In this document: in pieces, positions 7,181 through 14,597 of the stretch | How positions within the stretch are numbered: the stretch's first letter is position 1 | Layout: each line of letters opens with the position of its first letter | NCBI GenBank assembly: GCA_022785155.1 | Contig: JALFRH010000252.1 | Location: 1 to 17,654, forward strand | Reading direction: 5' to 3' | Length of the DNA stretch: 17,654 nucleotides | Source: Spirochaetales bacterium | GTDB taxonomy: Bacteria; Spirochaetota; Spirochaetia; Sphaerochaetales; Sphaerochaetaceae | The notes under the pieces: generated by a model | Databases searched by the model: none | The model's input: only the letters and a program-made list of their open reading frames with translations | Told to the model about the DNA's origin: nothing | Made by a program: the position numbers and the translations under genes

Positions 7181-7217
7181 TTGGGTATATAGAAAAATAA
7201 GATACCTATTTTGAGGA

Positions 7218-7247
7218 TTGACTAAAAACAGCTATATGTGATACCTA
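7218..7247 (+). promoter_or_regulatory. Candidate promoter for the gltB-glnA-ANTAR operon
   Basis: TTGACT (7218-7223) is followed after 18 bp by TACCTA (7242-7247), which is preceded by TG as in an extended -10. An alternative is TTGAGG (7211-7216), 16 bp, TATATG (7233-7238). Neither -10 is convincing alone. Confidence 0.3.
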
Positions 7248-7263
7248 CACATCAACTTTTTTT
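7236..7263 (+). terminator. Weak terminator-like hairpin in the leader of the glutamate synthase operon
   Basis: ATGTG (7236-7240) pairs with CACAT (7248-7252) around a 7-nt loop. After CAAC come seven Ts (7257-7263), ending just before the AGGGG ribosome binding site. The stem is short and AT-rich and overlaps the candidate -10 elements, so it may be fortuitous. Confidence 0.25.
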
Positions 7264-7276
7264 ATAGGGGCTTAAT

Positions 7277-8365
7277 ATGAAATTGGAAGGGGAGGTCAGA
7301 ATTCCGTCAGGTTGTGCCATAAGCGCAGCCATCAGCAGAACAGGTAGACTCTTTACAGGAGAAGGCATGATCAAGGCCATGGAGGTTATGCACGAAAGAT
7401 CCAATGGCTTGGGTGGTGGATTCGCCGCCTATGGCATTTATCCTGAGTATAAAGACCATTATGCTTTCCATATTTTCTACAGCGATAGAAATGCCAGGAT
7501 GGAAACGGAATCTTTTCTGAAGGAAAGGTTCGAAATAGTCCAGGCCGAGGTTATTCCGACCCATCAGATTCCTGAGATTACCGACGTTCCTTTGATCTGG
7601 CGTTATTTCCTTTCTCCACTTAGAAGTATTGTGGAAAGGGAAATGATAGACGAAGACGAATATGTCGTCAGGGCCGTAACCAAGATAAACTCCACCATTG
7701 ATGGAGCCTATGTGTTTTCTTCAGGGAAGAATATGGGGACTTTCAAGGCTGTGGGATACCCTGAGGATGTAGGCGTCTTCTATAAAATCGATGAGATCGA
7801 AGGCTATAGCTGGACCGCCCATGGCCGCTATCCTACAAATACCCCCGGCTGGTGGGGAGGAGCCCATCCTTTCTCCCTTCTTGACTTCTCTGTAGTACAC
7901 AACGGAGAGATATCAAGTTATGACGCCAACAGGCGTTTTGTGGAGATGTTCGGTTATAGATGTTCTTTGCAGACAGATACGGAAGTCATCACTTATATCC
8001 TCGACTATTTGATCAGAAGGCAAGGACTTGCTCCTGAAGAAGCCGCAAACGTAATAGCCGCTCCCTTCTGGTCCACCATTGAGAGTAAAAGTGAAAAGGA
8101 AAAGAAGAGACTTACATATCTGAGGACCATGTTCTCTTCTCTTCTTGTAACGGGTCCATTCTCCATTGTCTTCGGCTTTACAGGTGGAATCATGGCTCTC
8201 AATGACAGATTGAAACTCAGAAGTATGGTTGTAGGGGAGAACAAAGACATGGTCTATGTTGCAAGCGAAGAGGCGGCAATCCTTGCCTGTGACAGAAATG
8301 CCGGCGGTTTCCGTTTCCCCATGGGTGGAGAGAGCGTTGTCATAAGAGTTGAGAAAGAGGTGTAA
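7277..8365 (+). CDS. Glutamate synthase, glutaminase (class II amidotransferase) subunit, 362 aa
   Basis: This is the stand-alone N-terminal domain of glutamate synthase, which releases ammonia from glutamine for the FMN subunit encoded next. The glutaminase nucleophile is probably Cys13 in IPSGCAIS, so a 12-residue propeptide must be removed, as in other class II amidotransferases with a leader. Supporting motifs are HERSNGLGGGFAAYGIYPEY (about 39-58), HGRYPTNTPGWWGGAHPF (about 179-196) with HNGEI shortly after, and QTDTEVITYILDYL. The start is supported by AGGGG 6 nt upstream of the ATG. The next gene starts 1 nt after the stop. Splitting glutamate synthase into three polypeptides is seen in archaea, Clostridia and other anaerobes; the usual GltB polypeptide is about 1500 aa. 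Confidence 0.88.
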   Translation: MKLEGEVRIPSGCAISAAISRTGRLFTGEGMIKAMEVMHERSNGLGGGFAAYGIYPEYKDHYAFHIFYSDRNARMETESFLKERFEIVQAEVIPTHQIPEITDVPLIWRYFLSPLRSIVEREMIDEDEYVVRAVTKINSTIDGAYVFSSGKNMGTFKAVGYPEDVGVFYKIDEIEGYSWTAHGRYPTNTPGWWGGAHPFSLLDFSVVHNGEISSYDANRRFVEMFGYRCSLQTDTEVITYILDYLIRRQGLAPEEAANVIAAPFWSTIESKSEKEKKRLTYLRTMFSSLLVTGPFSIVFGFTGGIMALNDRLKLRSMVVGENKDMVYVASEEAAILACDRNAGGFRFPMGGESVVIRVEKEV

Positions 8366-8366
8366 G

Positions 8367-9872
8367 ATGTCTATTAGAAGTGTTATATATCCTGAGTTTG
8401 AAGTGGTGAGATATGATAGGTGTACACGCTGTGGCAGATGTATAAAAGAGTGTGCCAACGGCGTACACTTTTTCTCACAGGACAAGAAAATGGTCCTCAG
8501 TGATGACACTAAGTGCGTTGATTGTCTGAGATGTATCGCCTTCTGTCCTGAGCATGCCATAAAAATAGTGAAAAGCGGCTGTTCTTTCCGTGATAACGCA
8601 AACTGGAGACCGGGAATCATCAGCGGCATCATTAAGGAAGCCGACACAGGGGGAGTCCTTCTTTCCTCCATGGGTAATCCGGAGCCTTACCCTGTCTATT
8701 GGGACAAGATCCTTATAAACGCAAGCCAGGTGACGAACCCTTCCATAGATCCACTTCGTGAGCCTATGGAGACAAGGGTGTTTCTTGGAAAGAAACCCGA
8801 TGGAATCCAAAGAGACGAGAATGGGGAACTGGTGGATAACATTCCTCCTCAGCTGGAGCTTTCTCTTCCTGTCATGTTTTCTGCCATGAGCTACGGCTCC
8901 ATCAGCTACAATGCACACTCGGCTTTGGCTCAGGCTGCAGAGGAGCTTGGTATCTTCTACAACACAGGTGAAGGTGGTCTTCATGAAGATTTCTACAAGT
9001 ATGGAAAGAATACAGTGGTTCAGGTTGCTTCTGGTAGATTCGGAGTATGGAGAGGATATCTTGAGGGTGGTGCCGCCATTGAAATAAAGATGGGGCAGGG
9101 TGCAAAACCTGGTATCGGAGGCCATTTGCCAGGTGCAAAGATCGTGGGAGATATATCCAGGACAAGAATGATTCCTGAAGGAACCGATGCCGTTTCCCCC
9201 GCCCCTCACCATGATATCTACTCTATCGAAGACCTGAGACAGCTTGTCATATCCCTGAAGGAAGCAACTGGATATAAGAAACCTGTAATTGTAAAGGTTG
9301 CATCTGTCCACAATATATCCGCCATTGCCAGCGGTATTGCCCGTAGCGGAGCAGATATAATCGCCATCGATGGATTTAGAGGCGGTACAGGTGCAGCCCC
9401 CACTGCCATCAGGGACAATGTGGGTATTCCTGTGGAACTGGCTCTGGCCTCCGTAGACCAGAGACTTAGGGACGAGGGAATAAGAAACAACGTATCCTTG
9501 GTTGTGGGTGGATCCATAAGAAACGCTTCTGATGTGGTGAAGGCCATTGCCCTGGGTGCCGATGCAGTCTATATTGCCACAGCGGCTCTTATTGCCCTTG
9601 GCTGCCATCTCTGTAGAAACTGTCAGAGTGGAAAGTGCTGCTGGGGTATCGCCACACAGAGACCTGACCTGGTGGAGAGGCTCAATCCTGAAGAAGGCAA
9701 GGAGAGATTGGTGAATCTCCTTACTGCCTGGCAGGGAGAGATCAAAGAGATGATGGGTGGAATGGGAATAAACAGCATCGAGGCATTAAGAGGAAACAGA
9801 TTGATGCTCAGAGGTATAGGTCTCAATCAGAAAGAGCTGGATATTCTAGGTATAACCCATGCAGGAGAGTAA
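8367..9872 (+). CDS. gltB: Glutamate synthase, ferredoxin-domain plus FMN-binding catalytic subunit, 501 aa
   Basis: This subunit makes glutamate from 2-oxoglutarate and glutamine-derived ammonia. Residues 16-61 are a two-cluster ferredoxin domain: Cys19, 22, 25, 29 and Cys50, 53, 56, 60, each CxxCxxCxxxC for a [4Fe-4S] centre. The rest is the GltB central/FMN barrel: SAMSYGSIS, NTGEGG, VASGRFGV, KMGQGAKPGIGGHLPG, DGFRGGTGAAP and, near 413-425, a Cys-rich CHLCRNCQSGKCCWG that binds the 3Fe-4S cluster. The ATG at 8367 follows GAGGTG by 6 nt. An upstream in-frame TTG at 8349 lies inside the previous gene and adds nothing conserved. No GltD-like NAD(P)H subunit is near, so electrons may come through the fused ferredoxin domain from ferredoxin or a distant partner. 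Confidence 0.93.
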   Translation: MSIRSVIYPEFEVVRYDRCTRCGRCIKECANGVHFFSQDKKMVLSDDTKCVDCLRCIAFCPEHAIKIVKSGCSFRDNANWRPGIISGIIKEADTGGVLLSSMGNPEPYPVYWDKILINASQVTNPSIDPLREPMETRVFLGKKPDGIQRDENGELVDNIPPQLELSLPVMFSAMSYGSISYNAHSALAQAAEELGIFYNTGEGGLHEDFYKYGKNTVVQVASGRFGVWRGYLEGGAAIEIKMGQGAKPGIGGHLPGAKIVGDISRTRMIPEGTDAVSPAPHHDIYSIEDLRQLVISLKEATGYKKPVIVKVASVHNISAIASGIARSGADIIAIDGFRGGTGAAPTAIRDNVGIPVELALASVDQRLRDEGIRNNVSLVVGGSIRNASDVVKAIALGADAVYIATAALIALGCHLCRNCQSGKCCWGIATQRPDLVERLNPEEGKERLVNLLTAWQGEIKEMMGGMGINSIEALRGNRLMLRGIGLNQKELDILGITHAGE

Positions 9873-9875
9873 AGA

Positions 9876-10592
9876 ATGATTGTTGATGCCCAGGGAAAAG
9901 ACTATAGAGAAGTAAACAGAATAATCAGGGAAAGCACAGAAAACATTGAAGTGATCAACCCTTCCGGTCAGCGCTTCATGGGTGCTGCTCTCCAGAAAAG
10001 AAGACTGAATGTATATGGAATAGCAGGTAACGCCCTTGGCTGTTATCTGGACGGATGTGTCATAGAAGTCTTCGGAGATGCTCAGGATGCCCTTGGAGAT
10101 ACCATGAACGATGGAAGGATCATTATCCATGGTTCTGTAGGTGATGCCTTGGGTTATGCCATGAGAGGTGGATCCATCTTTGTAGAGCGAAATGCCGGCT
10201 ATAGGGCGGGGATCCACATGAAGGCCTATGGTGACAAGTCTCCTGTTGTTGTAATCGGAGGTCGTACCGGATCCTTTTTGGGTGAGTATCAGGCAGGAGG
10301 AACCATAGTGGTTCTGGGCCTCGAGAGAGGTGAACTTCCTATCAGCGGTTACTTTACAGGGGCAGGTATGTATGGTGGAAAAATCATTCTGCGTAATCCT
10401 GGAGAAGTATTGCTTAGGCCTGAATGTGAAATGCATAGGGCTGAGAAAGAAGACATGGAAAGTGTAAAAGGATATATTCTAGAGTGGTGCAATATATTTA
10501 ACCGAGACGAAAACATGGTTTTCGATGGAGAGTTTTATGTAGTGGAACCCAAAAAGGGAGCTGCTCCTAAGCAGAGCTACGTCCCCAACTAG
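9876..10592 (+). CDS. Glutamate synthase, GXGXG (domain 3) subunit, 238 aa
   Basis: This corresponds to the C-terminal GXGXG beta-helix domain of classical GltB, which has a structural role and helps hold the FMN and glutaminase domains together. The repeats are visible as GxxGxxLG and GGxIxxxG units: GIAGNALGCYLDG, GDAQDALGDTMNDG, GSVGDALGYAMRGG, VVVIGGRTGSFLGEYQAGG and TGAGMYGGKI. It starts 3 nt after the previous stop, with GGAG as ribosome binding site, and is followed after 9 nt by glnA. Homologues outside glutamate synthase include the formylmethanofuran dehydrogenase C subunit, but the two preceding genes settle its role here. Confidence 0.9.
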   Translation: MIVDAQGKDYREVNRIIRESTENIEVINPSGQRFMGAALQKRRLNVYGIAGNALGCYLDGCVIEVFGDAQDALGDTMNDGRIIIHGSVGDALGYAMRGGSIFVERNAGYRAGIHMKAYGDKSPVVVIGGRTGSFLGEYQAGGTIVVLGLERGELPISGYFTGAGMYGGKIILRNPGEVLLRPECEMHRAEKEDMESVKGYILEWCNIFNRDENMVFDGEFYVVEPKKGAAPKQSYVPN

Positions 10593-10601
10593 GAGGAATA
10601 A

Positions 10602-11810
10602 ATGAAATACACCAAAAACGATATAATCACCCTCTTGAAGGAAGAGAATGTGGAGTTTATCAGACTTGAGTTTACAGATATCTTCGGCCGGGCCAGAAGT
10701 ATGACGGTTATGCCTGAAGAGTTTGAAAAGGCTGTGGACCATGGAATATCCATAGATGGTTCCGCCATTCCAGGTCTTGGTGGAGACAATATTCACTCCG
10801 ATCTTTTCCTTAGTCCCGATTTGGATTCCATTTCATACCTTCCTTGGCGTCCCGACCAGGGTAAGGCCGTAAGATTCTTCTGCTACATAAAGAATCCTGA
10901 CGGAACTTACCACAACTGTGATTCCAGGCGTATTTTGAAAAACGCCATGGATGAAGCAGAAAAAGAGGGGTATTCCTTCTATTTCGGAACAGAGTTCGAG
11001 TTCTATCTCTTCAAGACGGACAGCAAGGGGGAGAGTACCCGTCTCCCAATTGATAACGCAGGTTATATGGATTCCACTCCTGAAGACAAAGGCGACAGCG
11101 TAAGACGGGAAATCTGCCTACAGCTCAAAGACCTGGGAATGAAACCTGAAGGCGCCCACCATGAAGAGGGCCCGGGACAGAATGAAATAGACTTTTCCTA
11201 CGATACTCCCTTGAATGCAGCTGATAATGCCATTACATTCTGCCAGATAGTAAAGAGAGTATCCGCCCTGAATGGATTGGCTGTGGATTTCTCTCCAAAG
11301 CCTCTTTCAGACAAAGCCGGAAATGGTCTCCATATAAATCTCTCTGTAAAAGGGGAGGGGGAGGATATTCTGGAGCATATGATTGCAGGTATATTGGAAC
11401 ACGTAAAGGCAATGACTTTGTTTTTCAATCCTACAGAATCCTCCTACAGACGTTTGGGTTCCTTCAAGGCTCCACGTTATATTTCAGCTTCCCGTGGAAA
11501 CAGATCCCAGCTTGTAAGAATTCCTGAAGCCAAGGGCCCATATGTAAGGGCGGAGGTGAGAAGCCCCGATTCAGGAGCCAACCCATACATCGCCTTTGCC
11601 CTCCTTATTTATGCAGGCCTGGATGGTATCAAGAGAAAACTACCTTTGAAAGGAGGTTTGGATCAGAATCTTTATCTTTTGACTCCAGAAGAACTTAAGG
11701 GTTGGGATACAATACCTAAGAGCCTTTTGGAGGCAAAAAACGAGGTCATTAGAAGCAGCTTCCTCAAAACTATCATTCCTGAAGATGTCATTAATTTTTA
11801 TTTGAGGTAA
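10602..11810 (+). CDS. glnA: Glutamine synthetase, type I-like (short), 402 aa
   Basis: It forms glutamine from glutamate, ammonia and ATP. The N-terminal beta-grasp domain (about 1-95) includes RLEFTDIFGRARSMTV and the Asp-rich DGSAIPG segment. The catalytic domain shows FGTEFEFYLF (128-137, metal Glu131 and Glu133), HHEEGPGQNEID (186-197), NGLHINLS (241-248), FNPTESSYRRL (275-285), RGNRSQLVRIP (298-308) and RSPDSGANPYIAF (320-332). At 402 aa it is 40 or more residues shorter than typical GlnA (about 440-470), and several motifs deviate from the textbook form. The adenylylation-type extension of the GSI-beta class is not evident. The start follows an AGGAGG box. It lies between the glutamate synthase genes and the ANTAR gene, so GS, GOGAT and regulator are coexpressed. 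Confidence 0.9.
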   Translation: MKYTKNDIITLLKEENVEFIRLEFTDIFGRARSMTVMPEEFEKAVDHGISIDGSAIPGLGGDNIHSDLFLSPDLDSISYLPWRPDQGKAVRFFCYIKNPDGTYHNCDSRRILKNAMDEAEKEGYSFYFGTEFEFYLFKTDSKGESTRLPIDNAGYMDSTPEDKGDSVRREICLQLKDLGMKPEGAHHEEGPGQNEIDFSYDTPLNAADNAITFCQIVKRVSALNGLAVDFSPKPLSDKAGNGLHINLSVKGEGEDILEHMIAGILEHVKAMTLFFNPTESSYRRLGSFKAPRYISASRGNRSQLVRIPEAKGPYVRAEVRSPDSGANPYIAFALLIYAGLDGIKRKLPLKGGLDQNLYLLTPEELKGWDTIPKSLLEAKNEVIRSSFLKTIIPEDVINFYLR

Positions 11811-11813
11811 TGG

Positions 11814-12401
11814 ATGGAATTAAGGGAACTTGTATATTCCACTCTTATAATAAGCACTACGCCTTCTTTCGCTTCCTTTGCTTCGGAGCTTTTAAGTCAG
11901 AACTCCTTTTATCCTGTAAAGAAAGTAAGTTCTGTAACGGAGGCCCGCCGTGCCTTATCTATAAAAAGCTATGACGTCTTGATCGTCAACTATCCCCTTC
12001 TTGATGAGACGGGGATGGAGCTTGCCATGGAAATGAGCAGGGATTGTTCATCCGTCGTTCTTATGATGGTTCCCGCCTCATTCTATGGAGACGTAGAGGC
12101 CAAGACCAAAGGCAGCGGAGTTTTTCTCTTGAAAAAACCTGTCACCTTGATTACCCTCTCCCAGGCCTTGGTTTGGCTTAGATCCGCATCCGACAGAGTC
12201 AGGAGCCTTCAAAGCGGAAGGGTGAAACTGGAGGAGAAGATCGACGAAATCCGCCTTGTGACAAGGGCAAAGCTCATATTGATGGAAAACTTGAATATGA
12301 CGGAAGATGAGGCTCATAAATACATTACCCATGAAGCCATGGACAGATGTATTTCAAAGCGTGAAGTGGCCAACACAATCCTCAATACATGGTCAAGATG
12401 A
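11814..12401 (+). CDS. ANTAR-domain antiterminator with a degenerate receiver domain (NitR-like), 195 aa
   Basis: The C-terminal part (about 137-194) matches the ANTAR RNA-binding domain, with the typical RAKLILMENLNMTEDEAHKY followed by EAMDRCISKREVANTIL. The N-terminal part (about 8-122) has receiver-like beta-alpha repeats, but the acidic pair after strand 1 is Ser-Thr (LIISTTP) and the phosphoacceptor Asp after strand 3 is Asn59 (YDVLIVNYP). Only the Lys before Pro (LLKKPV, 105-110) remains. Phosphorylation by a histidine kinase is thus unlikely and none is encoded nearby. ANTAR proteins bind paired hexaloop hairpins in leader RNAs and prevent terminator formation. A NitR antiterminator beside glnA is known in Clostridium. 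The gene starts 3 nt after glnA, with GAGGT inside the glnA end. A plausible target is the glnN leader at 7024-7092. Confidence 0.85.
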   Translation: MELRELVYSTLIISTTPSFASFASELLSQNSFYPVKKVSSVTEARRALSIKSYDVLIVNYPLLDETGMELAMEMSRDCSSVVLMMVPASFYGDVEAKTKGSGVFLLKKPVTLITLSQALVWLRSASDRVRSLQSGRVKLEEKIDEIRLVTRAKLILMENLNMTEDEAHKYITHEAMDRCISKREVANTILNTWSR

Positions 12402-12435
12402 ATACTCTTTTCTTCCATCTTTTGCCTTTTATCCG

Positions 12436-12465
12436 TTGACCAAGTGAACAATAATTGACTAACAT
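12436..12465 (+). promoter_or_regulatory. Candidate promoter of the rpsF operon
   Basis: TTGACC (12436-12441) and TAACAT (12460-12465) are 18 bp apart. A second option is TTGACT (12455-12460), 17 bp, TTATCC (12478-12483). Both lie in the 125-base gap between the ANTAR gene and rpsF and point at rpsF. I see no strong terminator for the upstream operon in this gap. Confidence 0.4.
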
Positions 12466-12479
12466 GATATCACCTCTTT

Positions 12480-12496
12480 ATCCGACGTGATCGGAT
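12480..12496 (+). promoter_or_regulatory. Small hairpin in the rpsF leader (possible S6:S18 autoregulatory site)
   Basis: ATCCGA (12480-12485) and TCGGAT (12491-12496) form a perfect 6 bp stem with loop CGTGA, 15 nt before the AAGGAGG box. In many bacteria the rpsF leader carries a CCG-containing hairpin bound by the S6:S18 pair. This one has a CCG in its stem, but I cannot confirm the bulged structure. Confidence 0.25.
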
Positions 12497-12526
12497 CAAA
12501 TTATTTATGTCCACAAGGAGGAATTC

Positions 12527-12814
12527 ATGATTTCAAATTATGAGTTCACAGTCATCTTCGATGCTAACGAAGACAAGACTAAAGCAGGACTCGAACTTGT
12601 CGAGTCCACCTTCTCAAAGAATGGTGTAGAAGTCACCAAGAAGGAAGACATGGGTGTCAGAACACTGGCATATCTCATCAACAAGCAGGAAAAGGGTCAC
12701 TACGTCTATTTCGAAATTAAGGCTGAAGGTCAGACAGTCAAGAGCATGTCCAGAGCTTTCGAGCTTTCTTCCGACGTCCTCAAGTACCTGTTCATTAATC
12801 CGGAAAAGATCTAA
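12527..12814 (+). CDS. rpsF: 30S ribosomal protein S6, 95 aa
   Basis: S6 pairs with S18 on the central domain (platform) of 16S rRNA. The sequence follows the family throughout: NYEFTVIFDAN at the start, the GVRTLAYLINKQEKGHYVYFEI core (residues about 43-64) and LSSDVLKYLFI at the end. Length is standard, with no long acidic tail. The start follows an AAGGAGG box by 6 nt. It is the first gene of the rpsF-ssb-rpsR-rplI-dnaB cluster. Confidence 0.95.
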   Translation: MISNYEFTVIFDANEDKTKAGLELVESTFSKNGVEVTKKEDMGVRTLAYLINKQEKGHYVYFEIKAEGQTVKSMSRAFELSSDVLKYLFINPEKI

Positions 12815-12826
12815 GGAAAGTTATAC

Positions 12827-13336
12827 ATGTCAGACATCAACTGCGTAACACTCACAGGTAGATTGACCAGAGACGCTGAGCTTAAATATACACAGAACGG
12901 AGGAGCTATCGTCAGATTCTCCATTGCCGTCAACAGATCAAAGAGGAATGCTGATGGCAGTTGGGCGGATGAAGCTTCATACTTCGATTGTGTTTATTTT
13001 GGCAAAGGTGCAGAAAGCGTCAATTCCTACCTTTCCCGTGGCCGTCAGGTTGCTGTAAGCGGAGAGCTTAGACAATCAAGATGGGAACAGGATGGACAGA
13101 CGAGAAGTAGGGTTGAAGTCTTTGTAAATAATCTTTCCCTACTGTCACAGGGTGGTTCAAAACCTCAGGACGGTGATGGAAACGGGGGCTCTTATCAGAG
13201 ACCTGCATCTCCAATGAGGGAGAACCAGAACAGTTATACTAAACCTCAGAGCCAAAATCGCATGCAGCCACAGAGCCAGATGGCTCCTATGTCTGTAGGC
13301 CCGGAGGATTTTCAGGACGATGATATTCCGTTCTAA
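12827..13336 (+). CDS. ssb: Single-stranded DNA-binding protein, 169 aa
   Basis: SSB coats single-stranded DNA in replication and repair. The OB fold spans about residues 4-112: NCVTLTGRLTRDAELKYT, VRFSIAVNR, YFDCVYFGKGAESVNSYL and KGxxVxVxGEL in the form GRQVAVSGELRQSRWEQDGQ. It is followed by a disordered Gln/Ser/Pro/Asn-rich linker (about 113-160) and the acidic tip DDDIPF, which binds partner proteins of the replication machinery. Length and layout are typical. It lies between the genes for the two partners S6 and S18, the usual bacterial order, with GGAAAG upstream of the start. Confidence 0.96.
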   Translation: MSDINCVTLTGRLTRDAELKYTQNGGAIVRFSIAVNRSKRNADGSWADEASYFDCVYFGKGAESVNSYLSRGRQVAVSGELRQSRWEQDGQTRSRVEVFVNNLSLLSQGGSKPQDGDGNGGSYQRPASPMRENQNSYTKPQSQNRMQPQSQMAPMSVGPEDFQDDDIPF

Positions 13337-13350
13337 TTAAGGAGAAAAAA

Positions 13351-13632
13351 ATGAAGGAAGATAGAGAATTTAACGAAATGGATAAAGGCGCACTCAAAGA
13401 TAGAAAGATGGGTGTCAGAAAGGCTGGATACAAGAAAAAGGTCTGTAAGTTCTGCCAGGGTGCTGCTCCAGCAGATTACAAGAACAGTGAAATGCTCAAG
13501 AGATATATCACAGAGAGAGGTAAGATTCTCCCTGCTCGCATAACTGGAACTTGTGCCAAGCACCAGAGAGCTCTCAACAGAGAAATCAAGAGAGCAAGAA
13601 CTCTTGCTTATCTCCCATTTGAGAAGAAGTGA
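13351..13632 (+). CDS. rpsR: 30S ribosomal protein S18, zinc-binding form, 93 aa
   Basis: The conserved core reads KKKVCKFCQG, then DYKNSEMLKRYITERGKILPAR, then TGTCAKHQRALNREIKRAR. The CxxC pair with the later CxxH suggests the zinc-ribbon (C+) version of S18, in contrast to the zinc-free paralogues some bacteria use when zinc is scarce. The N-terminus carries a charged extension of about 25 residues. A GGAG box precedes the ATG. S18 binds S6 on the 30S platform. Confidence 0.95.
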   Translation: MKEDREFNEMDKGALKDRKMGVRKAGYKKKVCKFCQGAAPADYKNSEMLKRYITERGKILPARITGTCAKHQRALNREIKRARTLAYLPFEKK

Positions 13633-13637
13633 GGAAA

Positions 13638-14597
13638 ATGGACGAAGGCTTATTTAAGAAGACTCCTAACGGCGTTTTTCTGAAGGCGGTCATATCTATT
13701 GCGATGTCTTTGGTTCTCCTTTCTTTGGAGTTCACATCCCTTATATATACTTTGCCTTTAATGGCCTTTGTCGCAACATCCCGGAGAGAGGACGGAGTGA
13801 AAGTATTTCTTCCCACCGCCCTCATTCTCATACTTCGTTCCCTTTACTATAGTTGGGGAATAGAAAACATGGGGCTCTGGGTTGCTATTGACCTATATGT
13901 CCCTTTGTCACTGTTAGTGGCAGGCTTTATATGGACGATAACAAAAGGTAAGCTGGAAAAAAGACTGTATTTGTCTCTTTTGCCTGCACTTTTGGCCACG
14001 ATCCTCTTTGGATTGTTGTTTTTTATGGATAGGGCGCTCTTTGATGCTTTCTACAACAGCATGAAGGATGCGTTTGCTGCAGTCATGGGAAATACACTTT
14101 CCTCATTGGGAATAGAAGCGGATATTGACTTCTTGTTTTTGATGGTAGGTGTAACGGTAGGCGTATTCGTCTTTCCTTTCATTACTGCAACGGCTTGTGT
14201 CTCCTTCTTCTATTACGAAGTGAGAAGACATTCAAGAGAAACTGATTTTGAGGATAAAATAGCTTCCTTGGAATTGAATACCAACACAGTTTGGCTGTTG
14301 ATTCTTTTCTTGGCTCTATTTATGCTCGGGCGGTTTATATCTATGCCTCTGGTCCTTTCAATGGGCTTCTTGAGCCTTAGCGTGACCATGCTCCTTGTCT
14401 ATTCCATACAGGGGTTCTCTGTATTGATGGCATGGATAAAAAACATTGGTGTCAATTTGAAGAGTTCTTCACTCTTCATTATGCTTTTGGTTATCAGCTT
14501 GGTAATGCCGGGACTAAATATAGTAGTTCTCTTTGGTTTACCCCTTATTGGACTCATTGAGAACTTTTTCGACATTAAGTCAAGGAGAAAAAAATGA
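13638..14597 (+). CDS. DUF2232/YybS-like polytopic membrane protein, 319 aa
   Basis: The protein has about eight hydrophobic segments (roughly residues 15-45, 53-70, 79-100, 107-127, 160-190, 218-237, 243-265 and 285-310) and few charged residues between them. Its position between rpsR and rplI and its topology match the YybS/DUF2232 family, which is related to S-component-like membrane proteins of unknown function. In Bacillus a yybS-yybT-rplI-dnaB order occurs; here the c-di-AMP phosphodiesterase gene yybT/gdpP is absent. I chose the ATG at 13638, 5 nt after the rpsR stop. A GTG at 13629, overlapping rpsR, is an alternative start. The stop codon overlaps the rplI start in an ATGA arrangement, so translation is probably coupled. 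Confidence 0.65.
   Translation: MDEGLFKKTPNGVFLKAVISIAMSLVLLSLEFTSLIYTLPLMAFVATSRREDGVKVFLPTALILILRSLYYSWGIENMGLWVAIDLYVPLSLLVAGFIWTITKGKLEKRLYLSLLPALLATILFGLLFFMDRALFDAFYNSMKDAFAAVMGNTLSSLGIEADIDFLFLMVGVTVGVFVFPFITATACVSFFYYEVRRHSRETDFEDKIASLELNTNTVWLLILFLALFMLGRFISMPLVLSMGFLSLSVTMLLVYSIQGFSVLMAWIKNIGVNLKSSSLFIMLLVISLVMPGLNIVVLFGLPLIGLIENFFDIKSRRKK

Noticed and set aside
7171..7182. GGATAACAATT, identical to part of the lac operator
   Set aside because: It is a short chance match; the symmetric half of the lac operator is absent and the context is a nitrogen locus. It is listed only as part of an imperfect inverted repeat.
7160..7256. ANTAR-type hairpin pair in the plus-strand glutamate synthase leader
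   Set aside because: A TTGTT/AACAA stem could present ACAGGA (A1, G4), but only across a C-U mismatch, and no second A1/G4 hexaloop hairpin overlaps the downstream hairpin.
8349..8366. Upstream TTG start for the FMN glutamate synthase subunit
   Set aside because: It lies within the end of the preceding gene and adds no conserved residues; the ATG at 8367 has a good ribosome binding site.
8475..9608. Long open frame on the minus strand opposite the FMN glutamate synthase gene
   Set aside because: It is antisense to a gene with full ferredoxin and FMN motifs, its translation is rich in Cys, His and Ser without any family match, and it has no ribosome binding site.
9846..10436. Open frame on the minus strand opposite the GXGXG gene
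   Set aside because: It is a shadow of the repetitive glycine-rich GXGXG coding sequence, with no recognisable motif.
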